Shown: positions 8,188 through 17,178 of the stretch, in pieces
Layout: each line of letters starts with the position of its first letter
Position numbering within the stretch: the stretch's first letter is position 1
Assembly (NCBI GenBank): GCA_965205735.1
Contig: OZ242179.1
Span: forward strand, 1,736,001-1,800,000
DNA from: VXNE01 sp965205735
GTDB lineage: Bacteria > Pseudomonadota > Gammaproteobacteria > Pseudomonadales > Azotimanducaceae
DNA: 64,000 bases
Direction: 5' to 3'
Notes under the pieces: generated by a model
Database searches by the model: none
What the model was told of the DNA's origin: nothing
The model's input: the letters and a program-made list of their open reading frames with translations, nothing else
Program-made: the position numbers and the translations under genes

Positions 8188-8904
8188 ATGGTCGGATCTT
8201 TCCACCGAACGAAACCCACGTTGGACCGATCCGCACTGTTACGACCCTGCTTGTCGCTGCTCGTCGCCGCGTTGCTGGCCAGTTGCCAGCAGCCGCCGCC
8301 GGAGGAAGGCGTCGAGGAAGCAGTCCCGTCGCCTCCCGTCGAGGTCCCGGACGTCAACCCGATTCTCGACCGGGCGGAAGCGGCCTTCGCCGAAGAGCGG
8401 TTGCTTGGCGCGCCGGACGACGCGCACGGCCTGTATCTCGCGGTTCTCGAGATCGAACCCGACAACCCGGACGCCTTGTATGGCATCGAGCGCATCACCG
8501 AGGCGTTCATCCAACGGGCGCGAAACGCCATCCGCCAGGAACGTTGGACCGTAGCGCGGCTCTTGCTTGAACAGGCGGCCAAGGCCGATGGGGACCATCC
8601 GACCCTGCCTTCCGCGAACACCCAGCTACGGCAGTTGCGCGACGCGGAACGTCTCCAGTTGGACCTTCCCCGCGACGATATACGCGGACGGCGCCAGTCT
8701 GCGGGCGACGCATTGGCCGCCTTCGGCGTCCATGCGCGCAAGCCCAACGCGCACGTTATCATCCGTTCGGGATCGGACGTCGAAGGGCGCTGGATATACG
8801 CGCGGTTGAACGATGCGCCCGGCGACAGGCGAATTCGCGCCGAGGTCGTGATCGGCTACCCGCCGCGCGTCGTCATTTTTCTGCTGCCGGACAACGAGCC
8901 CTAG
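8188..8904 (+). CDS. Putative lipoprotein with TPR-like helical region
   Basis: A hydrophobic N-terminus ends in the lipobox LLASC, followed by an acidic, proline-rich linker (QQPPPEEGVEE) and helical repeats resembling tetratricopeptide units (LYLAVLEIEPDNPDALYGIE; ARLLLEQAAKADGDHPTLP). The C-terminal part is unassigned. ATG 8188 is used; a TTG at 8221, closer to the hydrophobic stretch, is an alternative. The DUF2333 gene begins 30 bases downstream, so the two are probably one operon acting at the cell envelope. No precise function can be assigned. Confidence 0.75.
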   Translation: MVGSFHRTKPTLDRSALLRPCLSLLVAALLASCQQPPPEEGVEEAVPSPPVEVPDVNPILDRAEAAFAEERLLGAPDDAHGLYLAVLEIEPDNPDALYGIERITEAFIQRARNAIRQERWTVARLLLEQAAKADGDHPTLPSANTQLRQLRDAERLQLDLPRDDIRGRRQSAGDALAAFGVHARKPNAHVIIRSGSDVEGRWIYARLNDAPGDRRIRAEVVIGYPPRVVIFLLPDNEP

Positions 8905-8934
8905 CCGACAGCACCCGCGTTTCAAGGAGAAAAG

Positions 8935-9969
8935 GTGAACTGGAAATTCTGGCGCCTCGGCAGCGCGGGGACGGGAACGCGGGCCCGCTGGGCCGCGAGC
9001 ACCGCAGGTATCGCCGTCGCGGGTTACCTGGTCATCGTCACATTCTTCTGGTGGTGGTGGGACGCCGAGCCGGACAGCTTCGATGTCGAGGAAGTCGCGC
9101 GCCAGTCCGCGCAAGCGTCGGGGGAAGAGGTCGTCACCGGCACCATTACCACCTCCACCGTCATCCGCATGGGCGAGATCCTGCTCGACAAGCGCGGCGG
9201 CTATCTTTCCAACGACCTGTTCCCGCCCGGCATGTGGATGGACAACGTGCCGAACTGGGAATTCGGCGTCATCGTGCAGCTACGCGACATGAGCCGCGTC
9301 ATGCGCGCCGACCTCAGCCGCTCGCAAAGCCAGTCGATGGAAGACCCGGACCTGTCCCTCGCGGAAGGCAAGTTCTTCTTCAACAACTCGAGCTGGATAT
9401 TCCCGCAGACCGAGGACGAGTACCGCGACGGCGTCGGGTACCTGAAGGGATACAAGGCGAGGCTCAGCGACCCCCAGCGGCCCGACGCGCAGTTCTACGC
9501 CCGCGCCGACAACCTGCGCGCCTGGCTCACGGCCGTCGAGACCCGGCTCGGCAGTCTGTCGCAACGTCTCTCGGCCAGCGTCGGCAAACGCCAGTTGGAT
9601 GTCGGCCTGTCAGGCGACCCCGCCGCCGCGCAGTCGACACCGACACCGGGCGACGCCACGCTGAAAACGAGCTGGTTCGAGATCGACGACGTGTTCTACG
9701 AAGCGCGCGGCCAAGCTTGGGCGCTGCTGCACATGCTGAGGGCGGCGGAACACGATTTCGCCGACGTGCTGGAGGACAAGAACGCGCGCGTCAGCCTGCT
9801 GCAGATCGTGCGCGAACTCGAAGGGACCCAGAAGACCGTCTGGAGTCCCGTGATCCTGAACGGCACGGGATTCGGCTTCACCGCGAACCATTCCCTGGTC
9901 ATGGCGTCCTACATTTCCCGCGCCAACGCGGCGATCATCGACCTGCGAGCATTGCTCGCGCAGGGGTGA
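8935..9969 (+). CDS. DUF2333 family membrane-anchored protein
   Basis: This 344-residue protein starts at GTG 8935 behind AAGGAGA. It has one N-terminal transmembrane segment (about residues 23-42, ending FFWWWWD) and a long periplasmic region with the family-like GGYLSNDLFPPGMWMDN, FFFNNSSWIFPQTEDEYR and WFEIDDVFYEARGQAWALLH. DUF2333 proteins are found mainly in gammaproteobacteria and have no established role. The gene follows the TPR-like lipoprotein, which suggests a shared envelope function. Confidence 0.85.
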   Translation: MNWKFWRLGSAGTGTRARWAASTAGIAVAGYLVIVTFFWWWWDAEPDSFDVEEVARQSAQASGEEVVTGTITTSTVIRMGEILLDKRGGYLSNDLFPPGMWMDNVPNWEFGVIVQLRDMSRVMRADLSRSQSQSMEDPDLSLAEGKFFFNNSSWIFPQTEDEYRDGVGYLKGYKARLSDPQRPDAQFYARADNLRAWLTAVETRLGSLSQRLSASVGKRQLDVGLSGDPAAAQSTPTPGDATLKTSWFEIDDVFYEARGQAWALLHMLRAAEHDFADVLEDKNARVSLLQIVRELEGTQKTVWSPVILNGTGFGFTANHSLVMASYISRANAAIIDLRALLAQG

Positions 9970-10015
9970 TTGCTGGGTTCGAGTTGAGGTTTCTGGTGTT
10001 TTGGAGGCAAGAACA

Positions 10016-10234
10016 ATGAGCCGCCGCAGATGTGCGATCAGCAAGAATCTATCCGGGGACGGCGAGATTTCGCCCGCCGCTAAGGAACGCCGTGATTCGT
10101 ATCGCGGCGACGTCAGTGATCGCGACGAGACCGAGGCGGATCCCATCCTTTCACTTCGCGGTTTGCGCAAGGAGATCTGGATCGACGAGGAAGCCGATCA
10201 CTATGTGAAGCGTCTTCGGGAAGGGTGGCGGTGA
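10016..10234 (+). CDS. Small protein, antitoxin-like C-terminus (uncertain)
   Basis: This 72-residue ORF starts at ATG 10016 behind GGAGGCAAG. Its C-terminus (DPILSLRGLRKEIW ... YVKRLREGW) resembles the tails of small antitoxins that precede PIN-domain toxins, but no PIN gene follows. The arginine-rich N-terminus matches nothing recognised. It overlaps the next small ORF by 10 bases, so the pair is probably translated together. The assignment as a toxin-antitoxin component is inference only. Confidence 0.45.
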   Translation: MSRRRCAISKNLSGDGEISPAAKERRDSYRGDVSDRDETEADPILSLRGLRKEIWIDEEADHYVKRLREGWR

Positions 10235-10416
10235 GCAGTAACCAACCGCTTACGCCAGCGCAGCGAAAAGAGATCGACAGGCGGTTGGACCGCTTGATCG
10301 AAACGGGCCCCGACGGCATCTCCGCACGGGACGCCCTGGCGGAGATCCGAAAATCGCGGGTGAGCCCGACACTTCAGGCAAAAGCCCCACACGACGTCGA
10401 AGAAGGGAACCGCTAG
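10225..10416 (+). CDS. Small hypothetical protein, second gene of the overlapping pair
   Basis: This 63-residue ORF starts at GTG 10225 (or GTG 10231) inside the end of the previous ORF. It is helical and charged, with LTPAQRKEIDRRLDRLIETG and ISARDALAEIRKSR, a pattern reminiscent of short addiction-module components that begin with a LT..ER/KEIDRRL helix. No catalytic residues are visible. Just after its stop, the GCGCTTCGCGC stretch could form a small hairpin. Confidence 0.45.
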   Translation: MAVSSNQPLTPAQRKEIDRRLDRLIETGPDGISARDALAEIRKSRVSPTLQAKAPHDVEEGNR

Positions 10417-10604
10417 ACGCGCTTCGCGCTTGTTCGAGACTGCGCCTTCGGTATCATGTCGCGCCCAATCGACCTATAGCGATATGTCGCGCGCCAAACG
10501 CGGGGCGCAGTTTCGTCAACCCGCCATCGGCACATGCGACGCGGCTCCCAAGTCGGCGGAACGCTAGCGGTCCATTGCAGAAGTACCAAAGTTTAAGGGA
10601 ACCC

Positions 10605-12641
10605 ATGCTGGAGCAAACGATCCTACCGCCCGCATTCGGCCTCATCGGCCTTGCCTGCGCCTTCGTCGTCTATGCCCTCGTCAAGCGCTATGCCGAAGGC
10701 GAGGACAACGTCCGCCACATAGCCGATCAGATCCACATGGGCGCCATGGTGTTCATGCGTCGGGAGTACCTGATGCTGGCCCTCTTCGCCGCGGTCCTGA
10801 TCATCATCCTGTTCGCGTCGCCCGGACTCGGACCTTCAACCGCTATCGCGTTCGTCATCGGTGCCTTATCCTCTGCCGGCGCGGGCTGGTTCGGCATGTA
10901 CACAGCCACCAAGGCGAACGTGCGGACGACCACGGCGGCGCATACCCAGGGCGCGCCGGCGGCGCTATCCGTGGCGTTCTTCGGCGGGTCCATCATGGGC
11001 CTGGCGGTCGCTTCCCTCGGGCTTCTCGGGCTCGGGCTCGTCTACTACTGGTTCGGCGGCGACCCGCATACGGCGCACCACATACACGGCTTCGGCATGG
11101 GCGCCTCCAGCGTCGCGCTGTTCTCCCGCGTCGGCGGCGGCATCTATACCAAGAGCGCCGACGTCGGGGCCGACCTGGTCGGCAAGCTCGAACAGGGCAT
11201 CCCGGAGGACGATCCCCGCAACCCCGGCGTCATAGCCGATAACGTCGGCGATAACGTCGGCGACATCGCCGGCATGGGTTCGGACATCTTCGAGTCCTAC
11301 TGCGGCGCCATGATCGCATCCATCGCCATCGCGGCAACCCTGGGAGCGGTTGTTCTCGATGGCTTGACCACCGGCCTGGCGGAAGCCGACGCCCGCGCCG
11401 CGCTCATGTTCCTGCCGCTGGCGCTGGCGTCCACCGGCCTCATCTGCTCGATCATCGGCATCGCCATCGTGCGCAGCCGTTCCTCCTCGAACCCTGCCCT
11501 TGCGCTGCGGATCGGCATGATCGTCACACCGATCATGTTCGTCGTCGCGGCATACTTCGTCATCGACCAGGTTCTCGCCGTATCGGCGGCCATCTGGTGG
11601 TCCGTGGTGGCCGGCGCCGTGGGCGGCGTGATCATCGGCCTGGTCACCGAGTACTACACGTCATCGAAACCGGTCGAACGCATCGCGAAGGCGGGTGAAA
11701 CCGGGCCGGCCACGGTCCTGATCACCGGTCTGGCGGTGGGCATGCAGTCCGTCGTCATACCGCTGCTCGCCATCTGCGGCATTATCTACGTCTCGACGGA
11801 ACTCGCCGGTCTCTACGGCGTCGGCATCGCCGCGGTGGGACTGCTCGCCACCGTCGGCATGACCATGGCCGTGGACGCCTACGGTCCCATCGCCGACAAC
11901 GCCGGCGGCATCGCAGAAATGGCGGGCCTCGGGGAAGATACCCGCGCCATCACCGATTCGCTGGACGAACTCGGCAACACCACCGCCGCCATGGGCAAGG
12001 GATTCGCCATCGGCGCCGCGGCGCTGGCCGCGCTGGCCATCATCGCCGCCTTCGTCGAGACCGTCTCCTACAATCGCGGCGGCGATTTCACGCTACACAT
12101 CGGCAACCCCGAGGTGCTGATCGGGCTCTTCCTCGGCGGCATCATTCCGTTCCTGATCGCGTCGATCACCATGACCGCGGTGGGTGACGCCGCCATGGAG
12201 ATGATTCGGGAAATCCGCCGACAGTTCAAAGAAATCCCCGGCCTGCTCGAAGGCACCGCGGAACCGGACAACGCCAAGTGCATCGACATCGCCACGTCGG
12301 CGGCACTGAAGCGCATGCTGCTGCCAGGCGCCATCGCCATTGCGGTGCCACCCGTCATTGGGTTCGGCATCGGCGCGGAAGCGCTCGGCGGCGCGCTCGG
12401 CGGCGCGCTGCTCGGATGCGTGTTGATGGCGCTGACCATGGCCAACGCCGGCGGCGCCTGGGATAACGCGAAGAAGTTCGTCGAGAAAGGCAATCTCGGC
12501 GGCAAGGGTTCGGCGGTTCACGCGGCAACGGTGGTCGGCGACACGGTCGGAGATCCGTTCAAGGACACCTCCGGGCCGAGCATGAACATCCTGATCAACG
12601 TCATGGCGATCGTCAGCCTGGTGATTGCACCGCTGCTATAG
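10605..12641 (+). CDS. hppA: Membrane-bound, ion-translocating inorganic pyrophosphatase
   Basis: This 678-residue polytopic protein starts at ATG 10605 behind AAGGGAA. It hydrolyses pyrophosphate and pumps H+ or Na+ across the inner membrane. The substrate-binding motifs are intact: DVGADLVGKLEQGIPEDDPR, DNVGDNVGDIAGMGSD and the C-terminal GDPFKDTSGPSMNIL. The stretch GNTTAAMGKGFAIG has alanine where potassium-independent enzymes have lysine (GNTTKA), so the enzyme should be potassium-dependent. Whether it pumps protons or sodium cannot be decided here. It is monocistronic, with a convergent PH-domain gene downstream. Confidence 0.95.
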   Translation: MLEQTILPPAFGLIGLACAFVVYALVKRYAEGEDNVRHIADQIHMGAMVFMRREYLMLALFAAVLIIILFASPGLGPSTAIAFVIGALSSAGAGWFGMYTATKANVRTTTAAHTQGAPAALSVAFFGGSIMGLAVASLGLLGLGLVYYWFGGDPHTAHHIHGFGMGASSVALFSRVGGGIYTKSADVGADLVGKLEQGIPEDDPRNPGVIADNVGDNVGDIAGMGSDIFESYCGAMIASIAIAATLGAVVLDGLTTGLAEADARAALMFLPLALASTGLICSIIGIAIVRSRSSSNPALALRIGMIVTPIMFVVAAYFVIDQVLAVSAAIWWSVVAGAVGGVIIGLVTEYYTSSKPVERIAKAGETGPATVLITGLAVGMQSVVIPLLAICGIIYVSTELAGLYGVGIAAVGLLATVGMTMAVDAYGPIADNAGGIAEMAGLGEDTRAITDSLDELGNTTAAMGKGFAIGAAALAALAIIAAFVETVSYNRGGDFTLHIGNPEVLIGLFLGGIIPFLIASITMTAVGDAAMEMIREIRRQFKEIPGLLEGTAEPDNAKCIDIATSAALKRMLLPGAIAIAVPPVIGFGIGAEALGGALGGALLGCVLMALTMANAGGAWDNAKKFVEKGNLGGKGSAVHAATVVGDTVGDPFKDTSGPSMNILINVMAIVSLVIAPLL

Positions 12642-12735
12642 GTTCGCGCGGCGCGGTCTCTTTGGGGAACCATACTTTGACCATGGACGCGGCGGGCGGA
12701 AGGTTCGAAGAGCCGAGAACCTCGCCCGCATTCGT

Positions 12736-13173
12736 TCAACCCTGGGTGCCAGCGAAACCGATGGCCGCCAGGAACCCGTCGATATCCTTCGGCGTGACAT
12801 TCACCGAGCCGCCTTCGTAGACGATGCCGACAATGTTCGTACCCAGTCCATACACCCTGCCCCGCGTTGTGCCGTAGTCGGATATCGCGGAGATCGACTC
12901 GATAGCGATGCGCCGGTTGATCGGTCCCATCCGCAGGTGGAGGACACCGTCCAGCACCCGATATTTCGTGGTCGACATGAGATAAGCGGTAGACGCCACC
13001 ATTGCAGCCACCAGCACCTGAAACAGGATCGACACCCAGACAGACCCCTGCAAAGTGGTGAAGGCGAGGAACACGTTTACAAGCAAAACGGGCGCGAGGA
13101 GATATAGCGGGAACCCGAATGCCGTGCGGAATACCGCTGGCTGCGAACTTACACTATGCCCTTCTTTTCCCAT
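12736..13173 (-). CDS. Membrane-anchored bacterial PH-domain protein
   Basis: This 145-residue protein has two hydrophobic segments near the N-terminus (about residues 20-38 and 46-66) followed by a soluble domain beginning TKYRVLDGVLHLRMG and including IESISAISDYGTTRG and VNVTPKDIDGFLAAIGF. This is the layout of small PH-like (DUF1200/YdbS-type) proteins, with two membrane spans and a beta-rich PH fold whose function is unknown. It stands alone and is convergent with hppA. Confidence 0.7.
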   Translation of the reverse strand: MGKEGHSVSSQPAVFRTAFGFPLYLLAPVLLVNVFLAFTTLQGSVWVSILFQVLVAAMVASTAYLMSTTKYRVLDGVLHLRMGPINRRIAIESISAISDYGTTRGRVYGLGTNIVGIVYEGGSVNVTPKDIDGFLAAIGFAGTQG

Positions 13174-13212
13174 CTGTTTTCCGGGTTGAAATCGGACCGG
13201 AAGCGCTAGCGA

Positions 13213-13380
13213 TCAATGTACGCTTGGCAGCGGCACCTGTCGAGAACGGCCCAAGTCGCAGCGGACTAAGATCCGGAAGCATTGGTCACGCGCGTCGAGA
13301 AAGTTGTCGACTACCGCGTACCCGTGCTCCCAGTAGTGAGCGGCGTGCGCCTCGGTGATCTTCGTCACGTCGAAAAGCAT
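13213..13380 (-). pseudogene. N-terminal stub of a phytanoyl-CoA dioxygenase-like gene
   Basis: A 55-codon frame begins at ATG 13380 with FDVTKITEAHAAHYWEHGYA and continues VVDNFLDA, the usual opening of phytanoyl-CoA dioxygenase/2-oxoglutarate oxygenases (helix, then EHGY-V-DNFLD). After about 30 residues the resemblance stops and a stop codon follows at 13213. The iron-binding HxD...H core is missing, so this is a 5' remnant left by a deletion. It is too short to be certain. Confidence 0.5.
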
Positions 13381-13523
13381 GCTGTCAGTGGGTTGGCCCG
13401 AAGTTTACAGGCCGCGCGTCCCGTGTTTCGGTCCGACGGTCTTGCCCGGCGGGCACACCCCGACTTTACGCGCGTCGCATATCGCCGCAAACTGCGACGT
13501 TGCGGTTTTTCGATAACAGGCTG

Positions 13524-15437
13524 ATGCAGGACGATTCCGACAAGGCGGCGGCGGCCGACCCGACGGGCGAACGACTGACCCAGTTTCAACTGCTCGCCAC
13601 GCGGCGGTTGGCGCCGCTGTTCGTAACGCAGTTCTTCGGCGCGTTCAACGACAACCTGTTCAAGTTCGCGTTGCTGATGCTGTTCGCCTACGGCGGTCTC
13701 GTCGCCGAGGACAGCACGGATTTCGCGAACAATGCCGCGGCGGCTCTCTTCATCCTGCCGTTCTTTCTCTTCTCGGCGACCGCCGGCGAACTGTCCGACC
13801 GGTTCGAAAAATCGCGGCTCATCCGGCTGGTCAAGATCAGCGAGATCTGTGTGGCGTTTCTCGCCGGTGTGTCGCTGTACTTCGGCAACCTCACGCTGAT
13901 GCTGGTCGTGCTGTTCCTGTTCGGGTTGCAGTCGACGTTCTTCGGCCCGCTGAAGTTCTCGATCCTGCCGCAACACCTGCACCAGACCGAACTCGTCGGC
14001 GGCAACGCCATGATCGAGACGGGCACATTCGTCGCGATCCTGCTCGGCACGCTGGTCGGCGCCAGCATCGGCGGCGCGGACCAGGTCTCGGCGTGGCTGT
14101 TCGTGCTGGTGATGGGCGTAGCCGTGGTCGGCTGGCTTGCGAGCCGACACATTCCCGTCGCCCCGGCCAATGCGCCCGAACAGCGCGTGAACTGGAACCC
14201 GTTCACCGCGACATGGCGCCTGATCGCACTTTCGCGTGAGAACCGGGCGGTGTTCCTGTCGATCCTTGGCATTTCGTGGTTCTGGCTCATCGGGGGCGTT
14301 TACCTGGCTCAGGTCCCGAACCTCACGCGCGAGTACCTCGGGGGCGGCGAAGGCGTCGTCACGCTGATCCTCGCTGTGTTCACCGTCGCCATCGGCACGG
14401 GATCGCTGCTCTGCGAACGCCTGTCGGGGCGAAGGATAGAGATCGGACTGGTGCCGTTCGCCGCATTCGGCATCAGCGCTACGGGAATCGAAGTCTATTT
14501 CGCCACCACGGCCATCGAAGCCACCGGCCTGCGCGATGTCGGGGCGTTCCTGGCAGGCGATGGCAGCTTGAGAGTGCTGATCGGAATGCTGCTGACCGGC
14601 ATCTTCGGCGGCATGTACGTGGTGCCCTTGATGGCGTTCATCCAGGCGCGCACCCCCGAGGAGCGCCGCGCGCGCATCATCGCGGCGGCCAACATCATCA
14701 ACTCCCTGTTCATGGTGGTGGGAGCGGGGTTGGCTATCGTCTGGCTCACGGTGCTGGACCGTACGATCCCCGAACTTTTCGCACTGCTCGCGTTGATCAA
14801 CATCGGCGTCGCCGTTTTCATCTTCAACCGCGTGCCGGAATTCTCGATGCGTTTTCTCGTGTGGCTCTTGTCCCACACCATGTACCGCGTGACCCACCGC
14901 GGGCTCGGCAGCATTCCCGAGAGGGGCGGCGCCATCATCGTCTGCAACCATGTCGCCTCCGTCGATGCGTTGCTCCTCGCGGGCGCGGTACGGCGTCCCA
15001 TCCGCTTCATCATGTTCAAACCGATCTACGACATACCCGTGCTGAACTTCGTCTTCCGCACCGGGCGGGCCATTCCCATCGTCGGCCGCCGCAGCGACGA
15101 GGCAGCTTACGAGGAGGCGTTCCGGGAGATCCGCGAAGGTCTGGCGGATGGCGACCTGCTATGCATCTTCCCCGAAGGCAAGCTCACCCTCGACGGTGAA
15201 ATCGACGCGTTTCGCCCCGGCATCGAACGCATCCTGCAGGAGACTCCGGTGCCGGTGGTCCCGATGGCGCTGCGCGGCCTCTGGGGCAGCTTCTTCAGCC
15301 ACGAAGGGGGCATATTCCACAATCCGAAGCGCTTCTGGAGCCGGGTGGAGATCATCGCCGGGGACCCGGTCGGGCCGCAGTCCAGCGCCGGAGAGTTACG
15401 CGAAAAGGTCTCGGTACTACGCGGCGGGTTCGCCTGA
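13524..15437 (+). CDS. MFS transporter fused to a PlsC-type acyltransferase (LplT-Aas-like)
   Basis: This 637-residue protein starts at ATG 13524. The first 420 residues are a 12-helix major facilitator domain resembling lysophospholipid transporter LplT (FVTQFFGAFNDNLFKFALL). The rest is a 1-acylglycerol-phosphate acyltransferase domain with the catalytic NHVASVDALL (H-x4-D) and FPEGKLTLDGEIDAFRPG. In Aas systems lysophospholipid is brought inward and re-acylated; the AMP-binding acyl-ACP synthetase domain normally following is absent, so the acyl donor must come from elsewhere. An upstream TTG at 13500 is possible. Confidence 0.88.
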   Translation: MQDDSDKAAAADPTGERLTQFQLLATRRLAPLFVTQFFGAFNDNLFKFALLMLFAYGGLVAEDSTDFANNAAAALFILPFFLFSATAGELSDRFEKSRLIRLVKISEICVAFLAGVSLYFGNLTLMLVVLFLFGLQSTFFGPLKFSILPQHLHQTELVGGNAMIETGTFVAILLGTLVGASIGGADQVSAWLFVLVMGVAVVGWLASRHIPVAPANAPEQRVNWNPFTATWRLIALSRENRAVFLSILGISWFWLIGGVYLAQVPNLTREYLGGGEGVVTLILAVFTVAIGTGSLLCERLSGRRIEIGLVPFAAFGISATGIEVYFATTAIEATGLRDVGAFLAGDGSLRVLIGMLLTGIFGGMYVVPLMAFIQARTPEERRARIIAAANIINSLFMVVGAGLAIVWLTVLDRTIPELFALLALINIGVAVFIFNRVPEFSMRFLVWLLSHTMYRVTHRGLGSIPERGGAIIVCNHVASVDALLLAGAVRRPIRFIMFKPIYDIPVLNFVFRTGRAIPIVGRRSDEAAYEEAFREIREGLADGDLLCIFPEGKLTLDGEIDAFRPGIERILQETPVPVVPMALRGLWGSFFSHEGGIFHNPKRFWSRVEIIAGDPVGPQSSAGELREKVSVLRGGFA

Positions 15438-15475
15438 GTTCCGGCGACGGTTGACCGGCGGCAAGTTACGCCGGG

Positions 15476-16888
15476 TCAGGCCCAGGGGCCGGTGATGGCG
15501 AACGTCACGCCGGGCGTCTGGATGTTGACGAACAAGGTCTTTCCGTCCGGCGAGAACGTGGCGCCGGCCCATTCCGAGCCTCGATAGTCATCGGGCTCGA
15601 TCGCCGGCTTGCCGGGAATCTCTTCCGCGATGTCCATGTTGTTCTCTCCCATCACCGTCGCGATACCGTTGCCGTCCACGCTTAGCAGGCGCGCGCCTCG
15701 GGTGAGGAAGCCCAGCAGGTTCCGTCCCCCTCCCCCGTCCTCGCACAGGATGATCGTTCCAGTCTTCGACAGCGTGATGTTGTCTGGCGCGTCGGCTTCG
15801 TCGGTCGAGGGCGAGACGTAGATCGCCGTCAATCGCTCGGCGGCGGGATCGTACGCCCATACGCTGCCCGCCTCGGCCTCGCCGCCAGAGGTGTCCACCC
15901 AGTAGATCAGACCATCGTAGTACCAGCATCCCTCGCCGCGACGGAACCGCGCGCCGCCGCCCGCTTCTCCCTGCAGGTAGGGGCCCGACTTCCCGCCTCC
16001 CATCACTTCGGAAACGCTATTCCCATGCGCCTCCAGCTTTTCCGGGTCGCGATCCGGTTCGGCGATCGTCACCCACTCGATGCCGAAAGCGTCGCCGCCT
16101 TCGATGTCGGCCAGATTCGCGTTTGCCTGACCCCTGACGCGCAGCATCTCCAGCGTACCGCCCGCTTCCAGCGCGCCAACACGGGGCGAACGGTCCTTGG
16201 GCAGGAATCGGAAGAAACCGGAATGCGGACCGTTGTCTTCGGTCAGGTAGACCATGCCCGTCCGGGGATCGACAGCCGCCGCCTCGTGGCGGAACAGACC
16301 CATGTCGATGATCGGCCGCGCGCTCGCGCGTCCCGTCATGGGGACCTCGAAGACGTAGCCGTGGTCCTTGCCGCCCAGCAGACTCGCGCGCACGACGATT
16401 TCCTCGCAGGTCAGCCAACTGCCCCAGGGCGTCGGACCGCCGGCGCAGTTGATCGACGTGCCGCCAAGGAGCGGTCGCGACTCCTGATAGACCCCGCCAG
16501 ACACTCTCACGCCGGTCACGCCGCCACCGAATCCTCCACCATCCGACGGCAGCCAGTCGTCGTAGACCGGCGCATCGCCGCCGATCAGGCCGGTCATGGC
16601 ACGTTCGTGGTTCCTGATCAGGAAGACTTCATCCGCGCTCGAACCCGGAAACGCGGCCATCCCGTCATGGCGGTCCGGCGTCGGCACACCCCCGTCCATG
16701 GGGTCGCCGGTCCAGCCGAATGATCGGTAGCTGAATCCATCCGGCAGCTTCAGCAATGGCAAGCCGGTGGTGGCGTCCGGCACCGGACGCAGCACGCTCG
16801 CGTCGGCGTGCGCTCTTCTCCAAACCCCGGCGAAGGGAGCCGCGAGGGCCATGGTGCCCGCGGTCTGCAGCAGAAATCTACGCTTCAA
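15476..16888 (-). CDS. Tat-exported PhoX-like (DUF839) phosphatase
   Basis: The protein of about 470 residues begins at a TTG (16888) preceded by AGGGGCGATAGA. The N-terminus has a twin-arginine signal (LKRRFLLQTAGTMALAAP). The mature part matches the DUF839/PhoX family: DEVFLIRNHER, INCAGGPTPWGSWLTCEE, FRHEAAAVDPRTGMVYLTED, and the C-terminal FSPDGKTLFVNIQTPGVTFAI. PhoX enzymes are calcium/iron-dependent periplasmic alkaline phosphatases; some DUF839 proteins have other or unknown roles. Longer upstream frames lack a good ribosome site and would place the Tat motif too far inside. Confidence 0.85.
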   Translation of the reverse strand: MKRRFLLQTAGTMALAAPFAGVWRRAHADASVLRPVPDATTGLPLLKLPDGFSYRSFGWTGDPMDGGVPTPDRHDGMAAFPGSSADEVFLIRNHERAMTGLIGGDAPVYDDWLPSDGGGFGGGVTGVRVSGGVYQESRPLLGGTSINCAGGPTPWGSWLTCEEIVVRASLLGGKDHGYVFEVPMTGRASARPIIDMGLFRHEAAAVDPRTGMVYLTEDNGPHSGFFRFLPKDRSPRVGALEAGGTLEMLRVRGQANANLADIEGGDAFGIEWVTIAEPDRDPEKLEAHGNSVSEVMGGGKSGPYLQGEAGGGARFRRGEGCWYYDGLIYWVDTSGGEAEAGSVWAYDPAAERLTAIYVSPSTDEADAPDNITLSKTGTIILCEDGGGGRNLLGFLTRGARLLSVDGNGIATVMGENNMDIAEEIPGKPAIEPDDYRGSEWAGATFSPDGKTLFVNIQTPGVTFAITGPWA

Positions 16889-17001
16889 TCTATCGCCCCT
16901 GGTTGTGTCATGCCGCGCGCCCCCGCCCCGCACGTGATGAAGCCGTCGCCGGGCGAACATCCGTGCATAATGGCGGGTAGCGATTCCGGACGGGAAAGAT
17001 T

Positions 17002-17178
17002 ATGGCCGACCTGCTCGCAATCTCCAACGCCGTCATCGACGAGGGCAAGGGCGTCGCCGAAGTTGGCTTGATCAACCGCATCAACCACCAGTTGTCGGAA
17101 AGCGATATTCGGCGATGCGGCCAACGAATCGTCTGCGCGCATCGAAAGGGAGTGAGACCATGTCGAGGATGTCCGTGA
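17002..17178 (+). pseudogene. N-terminal stub of an MBL-fold hydrolase (uncertain)
   Basis: A short frame from ATG 17002 reads MADLLAISNAVIDEGKGVAE then VGLINRINHQLSE, which resembles the opening of a group of alkyl-sulfatase-like metallo-beta-lactamase-fold proteins. The similarity stops after about 33 residues, the HxHxDH metal site is absent, and the frame then runs into the next gene's start region. It looks like a 5' remnant. Family assignment rests on a short N-terminus and is tentative. Confidence 0.4.

Noticed and set aside
13365..14951. A 528-codon open frame opposite the MFS-acyltransferase gene
   Set aside because: It is rich in Arg, Glu, His and Gln with no hydrophobic core, typical of an antisense shadow; the plus strand encodes a clear transporter and acyltransferase.
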